NCBI RefSeq assembly: GCF_023920225.1
Contig: NZ_CP092587.1
Location: forward strand, 868,001-932,000
Length of the DNA: 64,000 nt
Direction of reading: 5' to 3'
Source of the DNA: Vibrio gazogenes
GTDB taxonomy: Bacteria > Pseudomonadota > Gammaproteobacteria > Enterobacterales > Vibrionaceae
The notes under the pieces were generated by a model. It had not been told where the DNA came from. It was given only the letters and a program-made list of their open reading frames with translations, and ran no database searches. Of the stretch, positions 27,375 to 37,177 are shown piece after piece. The stretch's first letter is position 1. Each line of letters opens with the position of its first letter. Position numbers and translations under genes: made by a program.

Positions 27375-28259
27375 CTAGAACAACTTACTTGACCAACCCA
27401 GTTTGTTTCTCAGGACATGGTAGTAGCTGTAATCTTTCGGGTGAATCAAATGTAATTTATTCGGGCTGCGGTAGATCAGCACTTCATCTCCGGGAGAGAC
27501 CGGGAGCGAAATTTGTCCGTCACAACTGATTTCCTGTGTGCCTCGGTTATTCGGTGAGACAGACAGTTTGATCCGACAATCACCATCAACGACCAAAGGG
27601 CGGGATGACAGAGTGTGTGGAAACATCGGTACAAGTGAGATGGCGTTTAAACTCGGTGACAGAATTGGGCCGCCCCCCGACAGTGAATAAGCGGTTGAAC
27701 CGGTTGGTGTTGAAACAATCAGGCCATCCGAGCGCTGGGAAAAAGCGAAAATGTCATTAATGTACACCTCGAACTCAATCATATGGGCGATTTTTCCCGG
27801 ATGGAGAACGGCTTCGTTTAAGGCCGCATTATGACTTTTAATCTGCCCGTTGCGGTGAATTTCGGTTTCCAGCAGAAAGCGTTCTTCTTCAATGTATTCG
27901 CCTGCGAGCACTTTTTGTAAAGCCGCTTGAAAATCTTCGGGATTTAAGTCGGTGAGAAATCCTAGACTCCCGCGGTTGACCCCAATCACCCGAATTTCAA
28001 AACGGGATAATACTCTGGCTGCGCCGAGCATGTTACCGTCACCACCGACAGCAATAGCCAGATCGGCTTTTTTACCGAGTTCAAGTAAAGGAGAAAAACA
28101 TTCGGGCGGAAGATCCGTAAGAATACTGCTCAGTCGATCATCGATAAACACAGAATATCCTTGCTCTGACAACCACTGGTATAACTCACGATGGGTTTGT
28201 ATCGCAGACTGGTCCCGTGGTTTACCAATGATGGCAATCACGGCAAAAGATTTTTTCAT
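27375..28259 (-). CDS. nadK: NAD kinase
   Basis: A 294-aa NAD kinase that makes NADP from NAD and ATP. The [13 protein letters not shown] motif is near residue 72, GSLGFLTDL follows, and the NAD-binding stretch [16 protein letters not shown] is near 186. Length matches E. coli NadK (292 aa). It is divergent from grpE and lies upstream of recN in the same direction, with the recN operator between them. Confidence 0.96.
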   Translation of the reverse strand: MKKSFAVIAIIGKPRDQSAIQTHRELYQWLSEQGYSVFIDDRLSSILTDLPPECFSPLLELGKKADLAIAVGGDGNMLGAARVLSRFEIRVIGVNRGSLGFLTDLNPEDFQAALQKVLAGEYIEEERFLLETEIHRNGQIKSHNAALNEAVLHPGKIAHMIEFEVYINDIFAFSQRSDGLIVSTPTGSTAYSLSGGGPILSPSLNAISLVPMFPHTLSSRPLVVDGDCRIKLSVSPNNRGTQEISCDGQISLPVSPGDEVLIYRSPNKLHLIHPKDYSYYHVLRNKLGWSSKLF

Positions 28260-28280
28260 AATGTTTCCAATCGAATTAGG

Positions 28281-28306
28281 CTTGAATCAGGAATCTTCAT
28301 CCCCAT
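28281..28306 (+). promoter_or_regulatory. Sigma-32 heat-shock promoter of grpE
   Basis: CTTGAA (28281-28286), a 14-base spacer, and CCCCAT (28301-28306) match the sigma-32 consensus. It lies 88 bases before the grpE ATG. Confidence 0.82.
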
Positions 28307-28394
28307 AATAAAGGCAAGTTATGCTTTTATGCGAATGTTTAGTGTGTTGAATGTTGATCATCAATACAAAAGATCATGGAACTCTGGAGATATC

Positions 28395-29006
28395 ATGAGC
28401 AACGAAGAGAATAAAGTCAAAGAAGAAGAGCTGCAGCAAGAATCGGTAGCACAAGAAGAGACTGAGGCTGAAGTCGTCGGTAGTGAGGCTGATATCGACT
28501 GGAATGAAAGCGATGCACCAGAGGATGAGCAAGACGCAAAAATTGCCCAATTGGAAGCAGCGCTGTTGACGAGTGAACGTAAGGTGAAAGAGCAGCAAGA
28601 TGCCGTCTTGCGTGCACAGGCAGAAGTTGAGAATATCCGTCGCCGGAGTGAGCAGGAAGTTGATAAAGCGCGTAAATATGCGCTGAGTCGTTTTGCGGAA
28701 GAACTACTACCGGTCATTGATAATCTTGAGCGCGCGATTCAGGCGGCAGATGCTGAGAATGAAGTGATTAAGCCTTTGGTGGAAGGGATAGAGCTGACGC
28801 ATAAAACCTTTATCGGTACCATTGAAAAATTTGGTCTCAGAGAGATTAATCCTGAAGGTGAAACATTTAATCCTGAGTTGCATCAGGCGATGTCCATTCA
28901 GGAAAGTCCTGACCATGAGTCAAATACCGTGATGTTTGTGATGCAAAAAGGTTATGAACTGAATGGTCGTGTGGTTCGTCCTGCGATGGTGATGGTTGCG
29001 AAATAA
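28395..29006 (+). CDS. grpE: Nucleotide exchange factor GrpE
   Basis: A 203-aa GrpE, which releases ADP from DnaK. The acidic N-terminal tail ([11 protein letters not shown] onwards) and long helix ([20 protein letters not shown]) are followed by the beta-wing with LHQAMSIQ and the ending [18 protein letters not shown]. The ATG at 28395 is chosen because family similarity begins here; the frame is open to 28191 but overlaps nadK on the other strand. It is separated from dnaK by a transporter operon on the opposite strand. Confidence 0.96.
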   Translation: MSNEENKVKEEELQQESVAQEETEAEVVGSEADIDWNESDAPEDEQDAKIAQLEAALLTSERKVKEQQDAVLRAQAEVENIRRRSEQEVDKARKYALSRFAEELLPVIDNLERAIQAADAENEVIKPLVEGIELTHKTFIGTIEKFGLREINPEGETFNPELHQAMSIQESPDHESNTVMFVMQKGYELNGRVVRPAMVMVAK

Positions 29007-29051
29007 CCGCATCTCAGTCATGAGGTGATTGCCTCGCATCAATAAAATAAC

Positions 29052-29077
29052 AAGGTTGGCTTTTGCCAACCTTTTTT
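29052..29077 (+). terminator. Terminator after grpE
   Basis: AAGGTTGGC-TTTT-GCCAACCTT followed by a T run, shared with the end of the converging TRAP permease gene. Confidence 0.88.
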
Positions 29078-29116
29078 ATCGCCCATCACTGCGGTGTGAG
29101 ATTATTTCTCGTATGG

Positions 29117-31021
29117 CTAGACTGGGTGCGGATCATGCCCGTCACGGCTTTTCTTCCATTCCCACATCATCAGAACAGCAATGCATACCATACCGATTAG
29201 ACGATAATTATCGGTAATAAACAGGGTTGCTGCCGCCAGTAACAGGAAAATCAACCGCAGGATGCCTGACATTGGGCGGAATAGGTAACCTTCGATACTG
29301 CCCGCAAATGCAATAATCAGTGCAATACACCCAAGGACGGATTCAATAAATGCCAGTGACGTTTCGGTTTGAGTCCAGATGAGGCCGGAAAATGCCATCA
29401 TCGCTGGGATTAGGAAAAATCCCTGTGCCAGCTTAAAAGCCTGAACCGCAGAACGCATGGGGGAGGCGCTGGCAATACCGGCACCGGCAAAAGCGGCAAG
29501 AGCGATAGGTGGCGTTACATTGGACGTTTGCGATAGCCAAAAAACAATCATGTGTGCGGTGAGCAGCGGTACACCGAGATCCATCAAGGCTGGTACTGCC
29601 ATGACGGACAGCACGATATAGGCAGCGGTCACCGGGAGGCCCATCCCCAGAATTACGGCCGCAATTGCAATAAACAATAATGCAGACCAGAGATGCCCCC
29701 CGGATAGTGAGGTTAGGAATTGGGTAAATTGCAGGCCGATCCCGGTTTGTCCGACCACACCGACCACAATGCCGGCGGTTGCACAGGCAATCGATATAGG
29801 CAGCGCGAGAATGGCCCCTTCTTTCATACCTTCAAGTACGAGTCTGATGCTGATTTGGGTATGTTTGCGCGTGATCGCAGCGATGAGTATCGCGGCACAT
29901 CCGGCAATACCGACCAAAATCGGGGAATAACTCATAATCAACAGCGCGGTGATCATGATCAATGGCAGAAGGAAATGCCATCCCTGTTTCAAAATCCGGC
30001 TAATTTTCTCCGTTTCACTCATGCCTTGTAGATTGAGCTTACATGCCATCAGATGAACATAAAGTAACGTACAGGCAAAATAGAGGATTGCCGGTGCAAT
30101 CGAAACCAGAATGATTTCACTGTAAGGAATACCGGTAAATTGTGCCATAACAAATGCACCGGCTCCCATAACCGGAGGCATGATTTGTCCTCCGGTTGAC
30201 GCGGCGGCTTCAATGCCGGCTGCTTGCTCTGCTTTATAACCGAGCTTTTTCATCATCGGTATGGTCAGAGAACCGGTTGTCACCGTATTGGCAATGGCTG
30301 AACCGGAAATCGATCCCAAAGCGGCAGAGGCCAGCACACTGGCTTTGGCCGGGCCACCTTTTGATTTTCCGGCAATCGAAAATGCGGCATCGATAAAAAA
30401 TTGCCCGGCCCCGCTGACTTGTAAAAATGCCCCGAACAGGACGAAAACGAAAACGACACCCGCCGCGATTGCCAGCGGTGCACCGAAGACACCGTTGGTG
30501 GAATAGATATGAAAGCGGATCATTTCTTCTAAGGAAAAACCTTTACTGGCAATGGCATCCGGCAGGACATTGCCAAATAGCGCATAACTCAGAAAAATGA
30601 CCGCCACAAACACCATGACCATTCCGACAGTCCGACGGGTGGCTTCCAAGAGGAGCAGCAAGAGCAACAGCCCTGCGTATTGATCATTCGGCTGCAATCC
30701 GTCCAACAGGAAACTGATATCATCATAGTCAAATGGAATGATTCGGCTGGCAGCCCAACAAGTGATGATGATCAACACCATGTCGAGACAACGTAGCACC
30801 ACATATTTAGCCGGTGAGGCGGTGTCGATCCGCGCTGCGGGGTACGCTAAAAAGACAAGGATCAAAACCCAACTGAGGTGGGTGGGTCTGAATACGGTTG
30901 CTGACAGATCGGCCGTGATGCCTTGCCATATCTGGAACACCGTCAGCAAAACTGCGATCAGGCCGGTCACGAGCGTGAGACTGTTGGCGAATTTCGTGTA
31001 CCGGGATAAAACCTGAGTCAT
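29117..31021 (-). CDS. TRAP transporter permease, fused small and large subunits (TAXI type)
   Basis: A 634-aa integral membrane protein with many hydrophobic segments. The first four resemble the DctQ-like small subunit and the rest the DctM-like large subunit (GSISGSAIANTVTTGSLTIP, GGQIMPPVMGAGAFVMAQ, GMGLPVTAAYIVLSVMAVPAL, SNVTPPIALAAFAGAG). Such fused permeases work with TAXI-type binding proteins and use an ion gradient for uptake of organic acids; the solute is unknown. The ATG at 31021 has GGAG six bases upstream; a TTG at 31033 is weaker. The binding protein gene lies 98 bases upstream on the same strand. Confidence 0.9.
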   Translation of the reverse strand: MTQVLSRYTKFANSLTLVTGLIAVLLTVFQIWQGITADLSATVFRPTHLSWVLILVFLAYPAARIDTASPAKYVVLRCLDMVLIIITCWAASRIIPFDYDDISFLLDGLQPNDQYAGLLLLLLLLEATRRTVGMVMVFVAVIFLSYALFGNVLPDAIASKGFSLEEMIRFHIYSTNGVFGAPLAIAAGVVFVFVLFGAFLQVSGAGQFFIDAAFSIAGKSKGGPAKASVLASAALGSISGSAIANTVTTGSLTIPMMKKLGYKAEQAAGIEAAASTGGQIMPPVMGAGAFVMAQFTGIPYSEIILVSIAPAILYFACTLLYVHLMACKLNLQGMSETEKISRILKQGWHFLLPLIMITALLIMSYSPILVGIAGCAAILIAAITRKHTQISIRLVLEGMKEGAILALPISIACATAGIVVGVVGQTGIGLQFTQFLTSLSGGHLWSALLFIAIAAVILGMGLPVTAAYIVLSVMAVPALMDLGVPLLTAHMIVFWLSQTSNVTPPIALAAFAGAGIASASPMRSAVQAFKLAQGFFLIPAMMAFSGLIWTQTETSLAFIESVLGCIALIIAFAGSIEGYLFRPMSGILRLIFLLLAAATLFITDNYRLIGMVCIAVLMMWEWKKSRDGHDPHPV

Positions 31022-31119
31022 AGCTAACTCCAAATGTCATGTCATTACATAAAGCAAAATCAGATGACATATTCGGCTGAACGCTGTCATCTGATTGGTG
31101 GAATCATCAGGGTATGATT

Positions 31120-32049
31120 TTATTGGTGATGCTCTTGGTAGTATTTCAGTGCACCGGGATGGAGTGGTACACCTTTCAGCTTAGGCATGTTATCGATAGT
31201 CATAAACTTCGTGACGCCAACCGCCTGACGAATTTTGTCGATATTTTCAAAGGCGACTTTGGTCATTTCGTAAGCCAGCTTGTCATCCATCTTTTGATTG
31301 GTGACCAGGACGTTCCAAACCGCGGGTACCTCGAATTCCGGGACATTCTTATAGCTGTTAGCCGGCGCCGTGAATGCCTGATAGGATGAGTTGGCGGCTG
31401 AAATTTTCTTTAGTTCCTGAGGGGTAAAAGAGAGAATTCGGATTTTGCGGGTGAGTGACAGCTCTGTGATTGCGCCAACACCGAGACTGCCGACAATGAC
31501 ACCTGCGTCAATTTGTCCATTCGCCAGCGCGCTTGTGGTTGCGGTGTAGTTCAGTGACTGTGCTTTTACATCGTTTTCCGTGATACCGAGGATGTTCAGA
31601 ATATTTACCGCACTTACCCGTGTACCTGAACCGGGAGCCCCGAGCGAAATTTTCTTGCCTTTCAAATCACTGATGGTATGGATATCCGAATCAGCAGGGA
31701 CAATGAACTGGACGACGTTTGGATACAGGGCGAAGAGCACCTGCGTCGGCATTTTTCGCGGAAATGGCTTTTCTCCCGTATAGGCTTTCAGCGCGACATT
31801 CCCCATTGCGATACCGACCAACTGTTTTTGCGTAGCAACTTTGATGATGTTTTCTACGGATGCAGCGGTGACTTCGGCGCGCATATTGAAATCAGGGATA
31901 TTTTCGCTCCAGATTTTAGCCAGTGTGCCGCCAAGTGGGTAGTAAGTCCCGCTCTGACTGCCTGTTCCTATGGTGTAGTTATTCGCAAAGGCTGGTAGTG
32001 CAATCGTCAGCCCGAGGATCATCAAACCTTTCTTGACGATGTTGTACAT
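31120..32049 (-). CDS. TAXI-family TRAP transporter solute-binding protein
   Basis: A 309-aa periplasmic protein with a signal peptide (cleavage after PAFA, about residue 22) followed by NNYTIGTGSQSGTYYPLGGT, the typical TAXI start. GKKISLGAPGSGTRVSA in the middle is also characteristic. It captures the solute for the permease encoded next to it. The ligand cannot be read from sequence; glutamate, 2-oxoglutarate and other carboxylates are examples known for this family. Confidence 0.92.
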   Translation of the reverse strand: MYNIVKKGLMILGLTIALPAFANNYTIGTGSQSGTYYPLGGTLAKIWSENIPDFNMRAEVTAASVENIIKVATQKQLVGIAMGNVALKAYTGEKPFPRKMPTQVLFALYPNVVQFIVPADSDIHTISDLKGKKISLGAPGSGTRVSAVNILNILGITENDVKAQSLNYTATTSALANGQIDAGVIVGSLGVGAITELSLTRKIRILSFTPQELKKISAANSSYQAFTAPANSYKNVPEFEVPAVWNVLVTNQKMDDKLAYEMTKVAFENIDKIRQAVGVTKFMTIDNMPKLKGVPLHPGALKYYQEHHQ

Positions 32050-32373
32050 AAAAAACTCCCTGTTTTTCTGGTGGTATAAAAGAAGTATTTACATTGGGTA
32101 CGTCCATTGCCATGCCGGGCATAAGCAATGTGAATCTCGTGTAAATGTGAAGGTCATGTATTGGTTTTGATATCACGATGTTGATATCTCTGGGTATAGC
32201 GGGATTGATAAAATACTGGGTAGGTCACCAAACTGAGAGTAACTTTGTGAGATGAGAGTGAATCACATGGTGAATATCGTGATTGATTTTAACGATTCGT
32301 CGATGTCTGAGCGCTGCTGAACCCTGATCTCCGGTCAGAAAATAAGGAAATTTGTATTTTTTTCATTTTTTCC

Positions 32374-32401
32374 CTTGAAAAGGTATTTTCTGCCCTTATC
32401 T
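32374..32401 (+). promoter_or_regulatory. Distal sigma-32-like promoter of dnaK
   Basis: CTTGAAA (32374-32380), a 12-base spacer and CCCTTATCT (32393-32401), a fair match to the heat-shock consensus, about 120 bases before the dnaK ATG. Confidence 0.6.
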
Positions 32402-32449
32402 AAGGGGCATAGAGAAGCAAACTTCGTTTGTTGAGCGGTGAGTTAGGGG

Positions 32450-32477
32450 TTGAAACCCGATTCTCCAACCCCATATA
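32450..32477 (+). promoter_or_regulatory. Proximal sigma-32 promoter of dnaK
   Basis: TTGAAAC (32450-32456), a 12-base spacer and CCCCATATA (32469-32477), a near-consensus heat-shock promoter 46 bases before the ATG. The rest of 32050-32373 shows no gene. Confidence 0.8.
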
Positions 32478-32522
32478 TGGGGTACTGGCAAAACGACAAT
32501 AGAATTATTCGGAGATGTCCTG

Positions 32523-34436
32523 ATGGGTAAGATCATTGGTATTGACTTAGGTACTACAAACTCTTGTGTTGCTGTACTGGATGGTGGAAAACCTCGCGTA
32601 ATTGAAAATGCTGAGGGTGAACGTACAACCCCATCTGTAATTGCTTACACTACAGACGGTGAAACACTTGTTGGTCAGCCAGCAAAACGTCAAGCGGTTA
32701 CCAACCCTGAGAACACATTATTTGCAATCAAGCGTTTGATCGGTCGTCGCTTTGAAGACGAAGAAGTTCAACGTGATATCGAGATCATGCCTTATAAAAT
32801 TGCCAAGGCAGATAACGGTGATGCATGGGTTCAGGTTCGCGATGAAAAACTGGCAGCGCCACAGGTTTCTGCTGAAGTTTTGAAAAAAATGAAAAAAACC
32901 GCAGAAGATTTTCTGGGTGAAGCCGTAACCGGTGCCGTGATTACTGTCCCTGCGTATTTTAATGATGCTCAGCGTCAGGCAACAAAAGATGCGGGCCGTA
33001 TCGCTGGTCTGGAAGTAAAACGGATCATTAACGAACCAACGGCCGCAGCGCTGGCCTATGGTTTGGATAAAGAAGGCGGTGACCGTGTTATCGCTGTATA
33101 CGACTTAGGTGGTGGTACATTCGATATCTCTATCATCGAAATCGATGATGTCGAAGGTGAGAAAACATTTGAAGTATTGGCGACCAACGGTGATACACAC
33201 CTAGGTGGTGAAGACTTCGATACTCGCATGATCAATTACTTGGTTGATGAATTCAATAAAGAGCAAGGCATCAACCTGAAAAATGATCCGTTAGCAATGC
33301 AGCGTCTGAAAGAAGCGGCTGAGAAAGCGAAGATTGAGCTTTCTTCTGCACAACAGACTGACGTGAACCTGCCTTATATTACGGCAGATGCAACGGGTCC
33401 TAAACACATGAATATCAAAGTGTCTCGTGCAAAACTTGAGTCTTTGGTTGAAGATCTGGTTCAACGTTCTCTTGAGCCGATGAAAGTTGCTCTGGCGGAT
33501 GCAGACCTGTCTGTTGGTGGTATTACTGACGTCATTCTTGTCGGTGGTCAGACTCGTATGCCAATGGTTCAGAAGAAAGTAGCTGAGTTCTTTGGTAAAG
33601 AAGCACGTAAAGATGTGAACCCGGATGAAGCTGTTGCTGTCGGTGCTGCGGTTCAAGGCGGTGTCCTTGCTGGTGATGTGAAAGACGTTCTGCTGCTTGA
33701 CGTAACACCACTGTCGCTGGGTATCGAAACCATGGGCGGTGTAATGACCAAGCTGATTGAGAAAAACACCACGATTCCTACCAAAGCGAATCAAGTGTTC
33801 TCAACTGCCGAAGATAATCAGAGCGCTGTAACCATCCATGTACTGCAAGGTGAGCGTAAACAGGCGACATATAACAAGTCTCTGGGTCAATTTAATCTGG
33901 AAGGCATTCAGCCTGCACCGCGTGGTATGCCACAAATCGAAGTAACCTTCGACTTGGATGCGGATGGTATTCTGCACGTATCTGCAAAAGATAAGCAGAC
34001 CAATAAAGAGCAGAAGATTACAATTCAGGCATCTGGTGGCTTGAATGATGATGAAATCGAAAAAATGGTTCAAGAAGCGGAAGCCAATAAAGAAGCGGAC
34101 AAAAAGTTCGAAGAATTGGCAACTGCACGTAACCAAGCTGACCAAATCATCCATGCAACTCGTAAACAAGTAGAAGAAGCCGGTGATGCGCTTCCTGCGG
34201 ATGACAAAGAAAGCATCGAAGCAGCAATCAATGACCTTGAAACAGCGCGTAAGAGCGGTGACAAAGAAGAAATTGATGCCAAGACTCAGGCTCTGATGAC
34301 AGCGTCTCAGAAACTGATGGAAATTGCACAGCAGCAAGCGCAAGCACAGCAAGCTGGTGGTGCAGAGCAAGCGTCTGGTCAGGAAGATGATGTTGTTGAT
34401 GCTGAATTCGAAGAAGTCAAAGACGAGAAAAAGTAA
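32523..34436 (+). CDS. dnaK: Molecular chaperone DnaK (Hsp70)
   Basis: A 637-aa Hsp70. The ATPase domain runs from [20 protein letters not shown] to about 385, with [16 protein letters not shown] and [13 protein letters not shown]. The linker [13 protein letters not shown] precedes the substrate-binding domain, and the tail ends [16 protein letters not shown]. It folds and refolds proteins with DnaJ and GrpE. Length equals the usual 635-640. Codon use is strongly biased, as expected for a highly expressed gene. Confidence 0.98.
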   Translation: MGKIIGIDLGTTNSCVAVLDGGKPRVIENAEGERTTPSVIAYTTDGETLVGQPAKRQAVTNPENTLFAIKRLIGRRFEDEEVQRDIEIMPYKIAKADNGDAWVQVRDEKLAAPQVSAEVLKKMKKTAEDFLGEAVTGAVITVPAYFNDAQRQATKDAGRIAGLEVKRIINEPTAAALAYGLDKEGGDRVIAVYDLGGGTFDISIIEIDDVEGEKTFEVLATNGDTHLGGEDFDTRMINYLVDEFNKEQGINLKNDPLAMQRLKEAAEKAKIELSSAQQTDVNLPYITADATGPKHMNIKVSRAKLESLVEDLVQRSLEPMKVALADADLSVGGITDVILVGGQTRMPMVQKKVAEFFGKEARKDVNPDEAVAVGAAVQGGVLAGDVKDVLLLDVTPLSLGIETMGGVMTKLIEKNTTIPTKANQVFSTAEDNQSAVTIHVLQGERKQATYNKSLGQFNLEGIQPAPRGMPQIEVTFDLDADGILHVSAKDKQTNKEQKITIQASGGLNDDEIEKMVQEAEANKEADKKFEELATARNQADQIIHATRKQVEEAGDALPADDKESIEAAINDLETARKSGDKEEIDAKTQALMTASQKLMEIAQQQAQAQQAGGAEQASGQEDDVVDAEFEEVKDEKK

Positions 34437-34486
34437 TCAGTGAATGACTATTCATTGATATGACTTCAGACCTTTTCAGGTATGAT

Positions 34487-34516
34487 ACGGGCGTTTGGGG
34501 TGACTCTAACGCCCGT
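34487..34516 (+). promoter_or_regulatory. Hairpin between dnaK and dnaJ
   Basis: ACGGGCGTT (34487-34495) and AACGCCCGT (34508-34516) form a stable 9-bp stem with a 12-base loop; the following sequence CTGTTTGTAATTTT is only partly T-rich. It may reduce readthrough into dnaJ or protect the dnaK transcript end. Confidence 0.55.
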
Positions 34517-34635
34517 CTGTTTGTAATTTTGGTGTCGATTTAGGTCATGTTTCATTCTGTGTGAAATATCATCTATATCGATACATCTACCGGGCGACAA
34601 GCGTCGCTTGCAGTAATTAATTGGTGACGAAGAAC

Positions 34636-35781
34636 ATGTCAAAACGTGATTTTTACGAAATCTTAGGCGTAAGCCGTGATGCCTCTGAGCGTGATATCAA
34701 AAAGGCCTATAAACGCTTGGCGATGAAATTCCATCCTGACCGTAATCCGGGCGATGACACCGCAGCTGATAAGTTTAAAGAAGTAAAAGAAGCGTATGAG
34801 GTGTTAACCGATCCTCAGAAAAAATCAGCTTATGATCAGTATGGTCATGCCGCATTCGAACAAGGCGGTGGTGGTTTTGGCGGTGGCTTCGGTGGCGGAA
34901 ACGCTGACTTCGGGGATATCTTTGGTGATGTATTTGGGGATATCTTTGGTGGTGGCCGCCGTGGTGGTGGTCAGGCTCGGGCGCAGCGCGGTTCGGATCT
35001 TCGCTACAATATGGAACTCACTTTAGAAGAAGCTGTCCGCGGTTGTTCGAAAGAAATTGAAGTCCCCACGATGGTTCATTGTGATACATGTAACGGCAGT
35101 GGTGCGAAGAAAGGGACCACGCCTGAAACATGTGGTACTTGTCACGGCCATGGCCAGGTCCAGATGAGACAAGGGTTTTTCGCGGTGCAACAGACTTGTC
35201 CGACTTGTCATGGTAAGGGAAAAATTATCAAAGAGCCTTGCCGTGATTGTCATGGTCAGGGTCGTAAGCAACAACGTAAGACGCTCAATGTGAAGATTCC
35301 TGCCGGTGTTGATACGGGTGACCGGATTCGTCTTACCGGAGAAGGTGAAGCGGGTGAAATGGGCGCGCCAGCCGGTGATTTATACGTTCAAGTTCATGTA
35401 AAAGAACACCATATCTTTGAACGTGAAGGCAATAATCTATTCTGTGAAGTACCGGTTAGTTTCTCCATGGCAGCACTCGGTGGGGAAGTTGAAGTGCCAA
35501 CACTGGATGGCCGGGTGAATTTGAAAGTGCCGGAAGAAACGCAGACCGGTAGAATGTTCCGGATGCGCGGAAAAGGTGTGAAGAATGTTCGTGGTGGTGC
35601 TGCCGGTGATTTGATTGTACGTTTGGCTGTTGAGACACCAGTGAACCTGAGCTCGCGTCAGAAAGAGTTGCTCCGTGAGTTTGAGGAATCCTGTGGTGGT
35701 GAAGCGGCAAGTAAGCACAAGCCTAAATCGGAAGGTTTCTTCAGTGGTGTGAAAAAGTTTTTTGATGACCTCACGAGCTGA
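34636..35781 (+). CDS. dnaJ: Co-chaperone DnaJ (Hsp40)
   Basis: A 381-aa type I Hsp40. The J domain (1-70) has the HPDRNPG motif, a Gly-rich linker follows (about 76-110), then four CxxCxGxG zinc repeats ([32 protein letters not shown]), and the C-terminal substrate-binding region. It stimulates DnaK ATPase. The ATG at 34636 gives the standard [20 protein letters not shown] start; an in-frame TTG at 34621 is not needed. Confidence 0.97.
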   Translation: MSKRDFYEILGVSRDASERDIKKAYKRLAMKFHPDRNPGDDTAADKFKEVKEAYEVLTDPQKKSAYDQYGHAAFEQGGGGFGGGFGGGNADFGDIFGDVFGDIFGGGRRGGGQARAQRGSDLRYNMELTLEEAVRGCSKEIEVPTMVHCDTCNGSGAKKGTTPETCGTCHGHGQVQMRQGFFAVQQTCPTCHGKGKIIKEPCRDCHGQGRKQQRKTLNVKIPAGVDTGDRIRLTGEGEAGEMGAPAGDLYVQVHVKEHHIFEREGNNLFCEVPVSFSMAALGGEVEVPTLDGRVNLKVPEETQTGRMFRMRGKGVKNVRGGAAGDLIVRLAVETPVNLSSRQKELLREFEESCGGEAASKHKPKSEGFFSGVKKFFDDLTS

Positions 35782-35803
35782 TCAAAACCAAATAATGAAT
35801 GTA

Positions 35804-35828
35804 AAAAACCTGCTTCGGCAGGTTTTTT
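35804..35828 (+). terminator. Terminator after dnaJ
   Basis: AAACCTGC-TTCG-GCAGGTTT with seven T residues, a UUCG-loop hairpin. Confidence 0.9.
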
Positions 35829-36008
35829 TATGTCTGTCATGTGTCTGGATGATCAACTTTGGCGGATGGTTCAAACTGTGGGTGTAATTGTGATGTTTAT
35901 CATGTGGTTATTTAGTTGATGTCACAGCGAGATGTTTGCTTGAGGAGCAGATGAACCGTTTTATTTTCTTATCATAGGGGGAAATGACATTAATCGATTG
36001 GAAAAAAT

Positions 36009-36527
36009 ATGCGCACAGGATTTTCCCTGCTTGAATTAGTTGTGGTGATCGCACTACTGGGCCTTTCCCTATTGCTGGTTGTCCCTCAATTCTCTCAACA
36101 AATGGAAAAGGAACAGTTAAAAACAGCGGTCAGTGATGTTCAGGCATTCATATTACAAGCAAGGTCACTGGCAATCACTCACCATCAAAATTTGTGGTTA
36201 CATCTGATCTTTCCATCATCATCTGCCACTAATAACGGCGTCTCTCCGGGTTGGCAGTTGTGGGTGAGTACCGCTGAAGATCGCTCGAAAGGTCAGCGTT
36301 TACTTACGCTATCCGGACAACGCTACCGGAAGATTCTGGTTCGTTCCGGATTCCCGCAAAACCGGTTATTTATCGATGGTCACTCCGGCAAATTAGGTAA
36401 TGGCAGCATCACGTTCTCGGCCCGCAATACACCGGAACGACAAATCAAAGTGATAACATCTTACGGCGCGGGACGAGTGCGTCACTGTAGCGTTGGTACT
36501 GCAATATATGGTTATCCGGCATGTTAG
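36009..36527 (+). CDS. fimT: FimT/GspH-type minor pseudopilin
   Basis: A 172-aa prepilin with the short leader MRTG followed by FSLLELVVVIALLGLSLLLV, cleaved by PilD after Gly4 and carrying the conserved Glu at +5 of the mature protein. The C-terminal half matches GspH/FimT. It is first in a four-gene minor pilin operon directly after dnaJ, the same position as in V. cholerae as I recall. These minor pilins start assembly of type IV pili at the inner membrane. Confidence 0.85.
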   Translation: MRTGFSLLELVVVIALLGLSLLLVVPQFSQQMEKEQLKTAVSDVQAFILQARSLAITHHQNLWLHLIFPSSSATNNGVSPGWQLWVSTAEDRSKGQRLLTLSGQRYRKILVRSGFPQNRLFIDGHSGKLGNGSITFSARNTPERQIKVITSYGAGRVRHCSVGTAIYGYPAC

Positions 36528-37177
36528 TGAAAACAGTGCGTTTCTATCATGCGCAGCGAGGAATGACGTTGTTAGAAGTCCTACTGGCCAGTGTCATCAG
36601 CAGTGTGTTAATCCTCATGGTGAGTCGGCTGATTGTGACTGAACTTCGGGTGACGGAACATTTGAGTCGCAAAATTCAGTTACATCAACAGTTGCGGTCA
36701 TCGTTGGCATTAATCAAGCGAAACCTGTTGATGGCCGGGTTTGATGCTTCAGCACATATACCTGAGTTTTTGCAAGGGAGTCAGACGCTTACCGATGTCC
36801 GAAATGACACACAAGTCGGATATGTGTATCAGGGAAGTTCAACCGCTCAGAATGATTTCCACCATGTCGTCTATCAACTTGCAGCAAATCAATCCGGAGG
36901 CGTTGCCTTACGGCTGTGTGAGAAACAGCATGACCGTCGACTCACATTTGAACAAGCGGCATCTTCCGGTGAATCTGGACCATGCTTCTCGCTGTTCGAT
37001 ACGGATTGGATTCGTGTCGATGCTTTTCAGGTTCGTTACCAACCCCTCCAATCAAACGCTGGGACGTTGATCAATACCGGGTGGATCGCGATCCATCTGA
37101 AACTATCTTTGGTGCAAGATCCGTCGATTCATGAATCTGCTGATTTGGCATTTTTACAGCGGCATTGGTCGTTATGA
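36521..37177 (+). CDS. pilW: PilW-type minor pilin
   Basis: A 218-aa prepilin-like protein with leader RFYHAQRG and the hydrophobic start MTLLEVLLASVISSVLILMV (Glu at +5). It overlaps fimT by 7 bases and its stop overlaps the next start by four, indicating coupled translation. The PilW name rests on order and length more than on strong motifs. Confidence 0.75.
   Translation: MLVKTVRFYHAQRGMTLLEVLLASVISSVLILMVSRLIVTELRVTEHLSRKIQLHQQLRSSLALIKRNLLMAGFDASAHIPEFLQGSQTLTDVRNDTQVGYVYQGSSTAQNDFHHVVYQLAANQSGGVALRLCEKQHDRRLTFEQAASSGESGPCFSLFDTDWIRVDAFQVRYQPLQSNAGTLINTGWIAIHLKLSLVQDPSIHESADLAFLQRHWSL

Noticed and set aside
28191..28394. A 68-codon upstream extension of grpE
   Set aside because: It overlaps the start of nadK and would include the sigma-32 promoter; GrpE similarity starts at 28395.
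33291..34370. Long open frames antisense to dnaK
   Set aside because: They are side effects of the strong codon bias of dnaK and show no family pattern.
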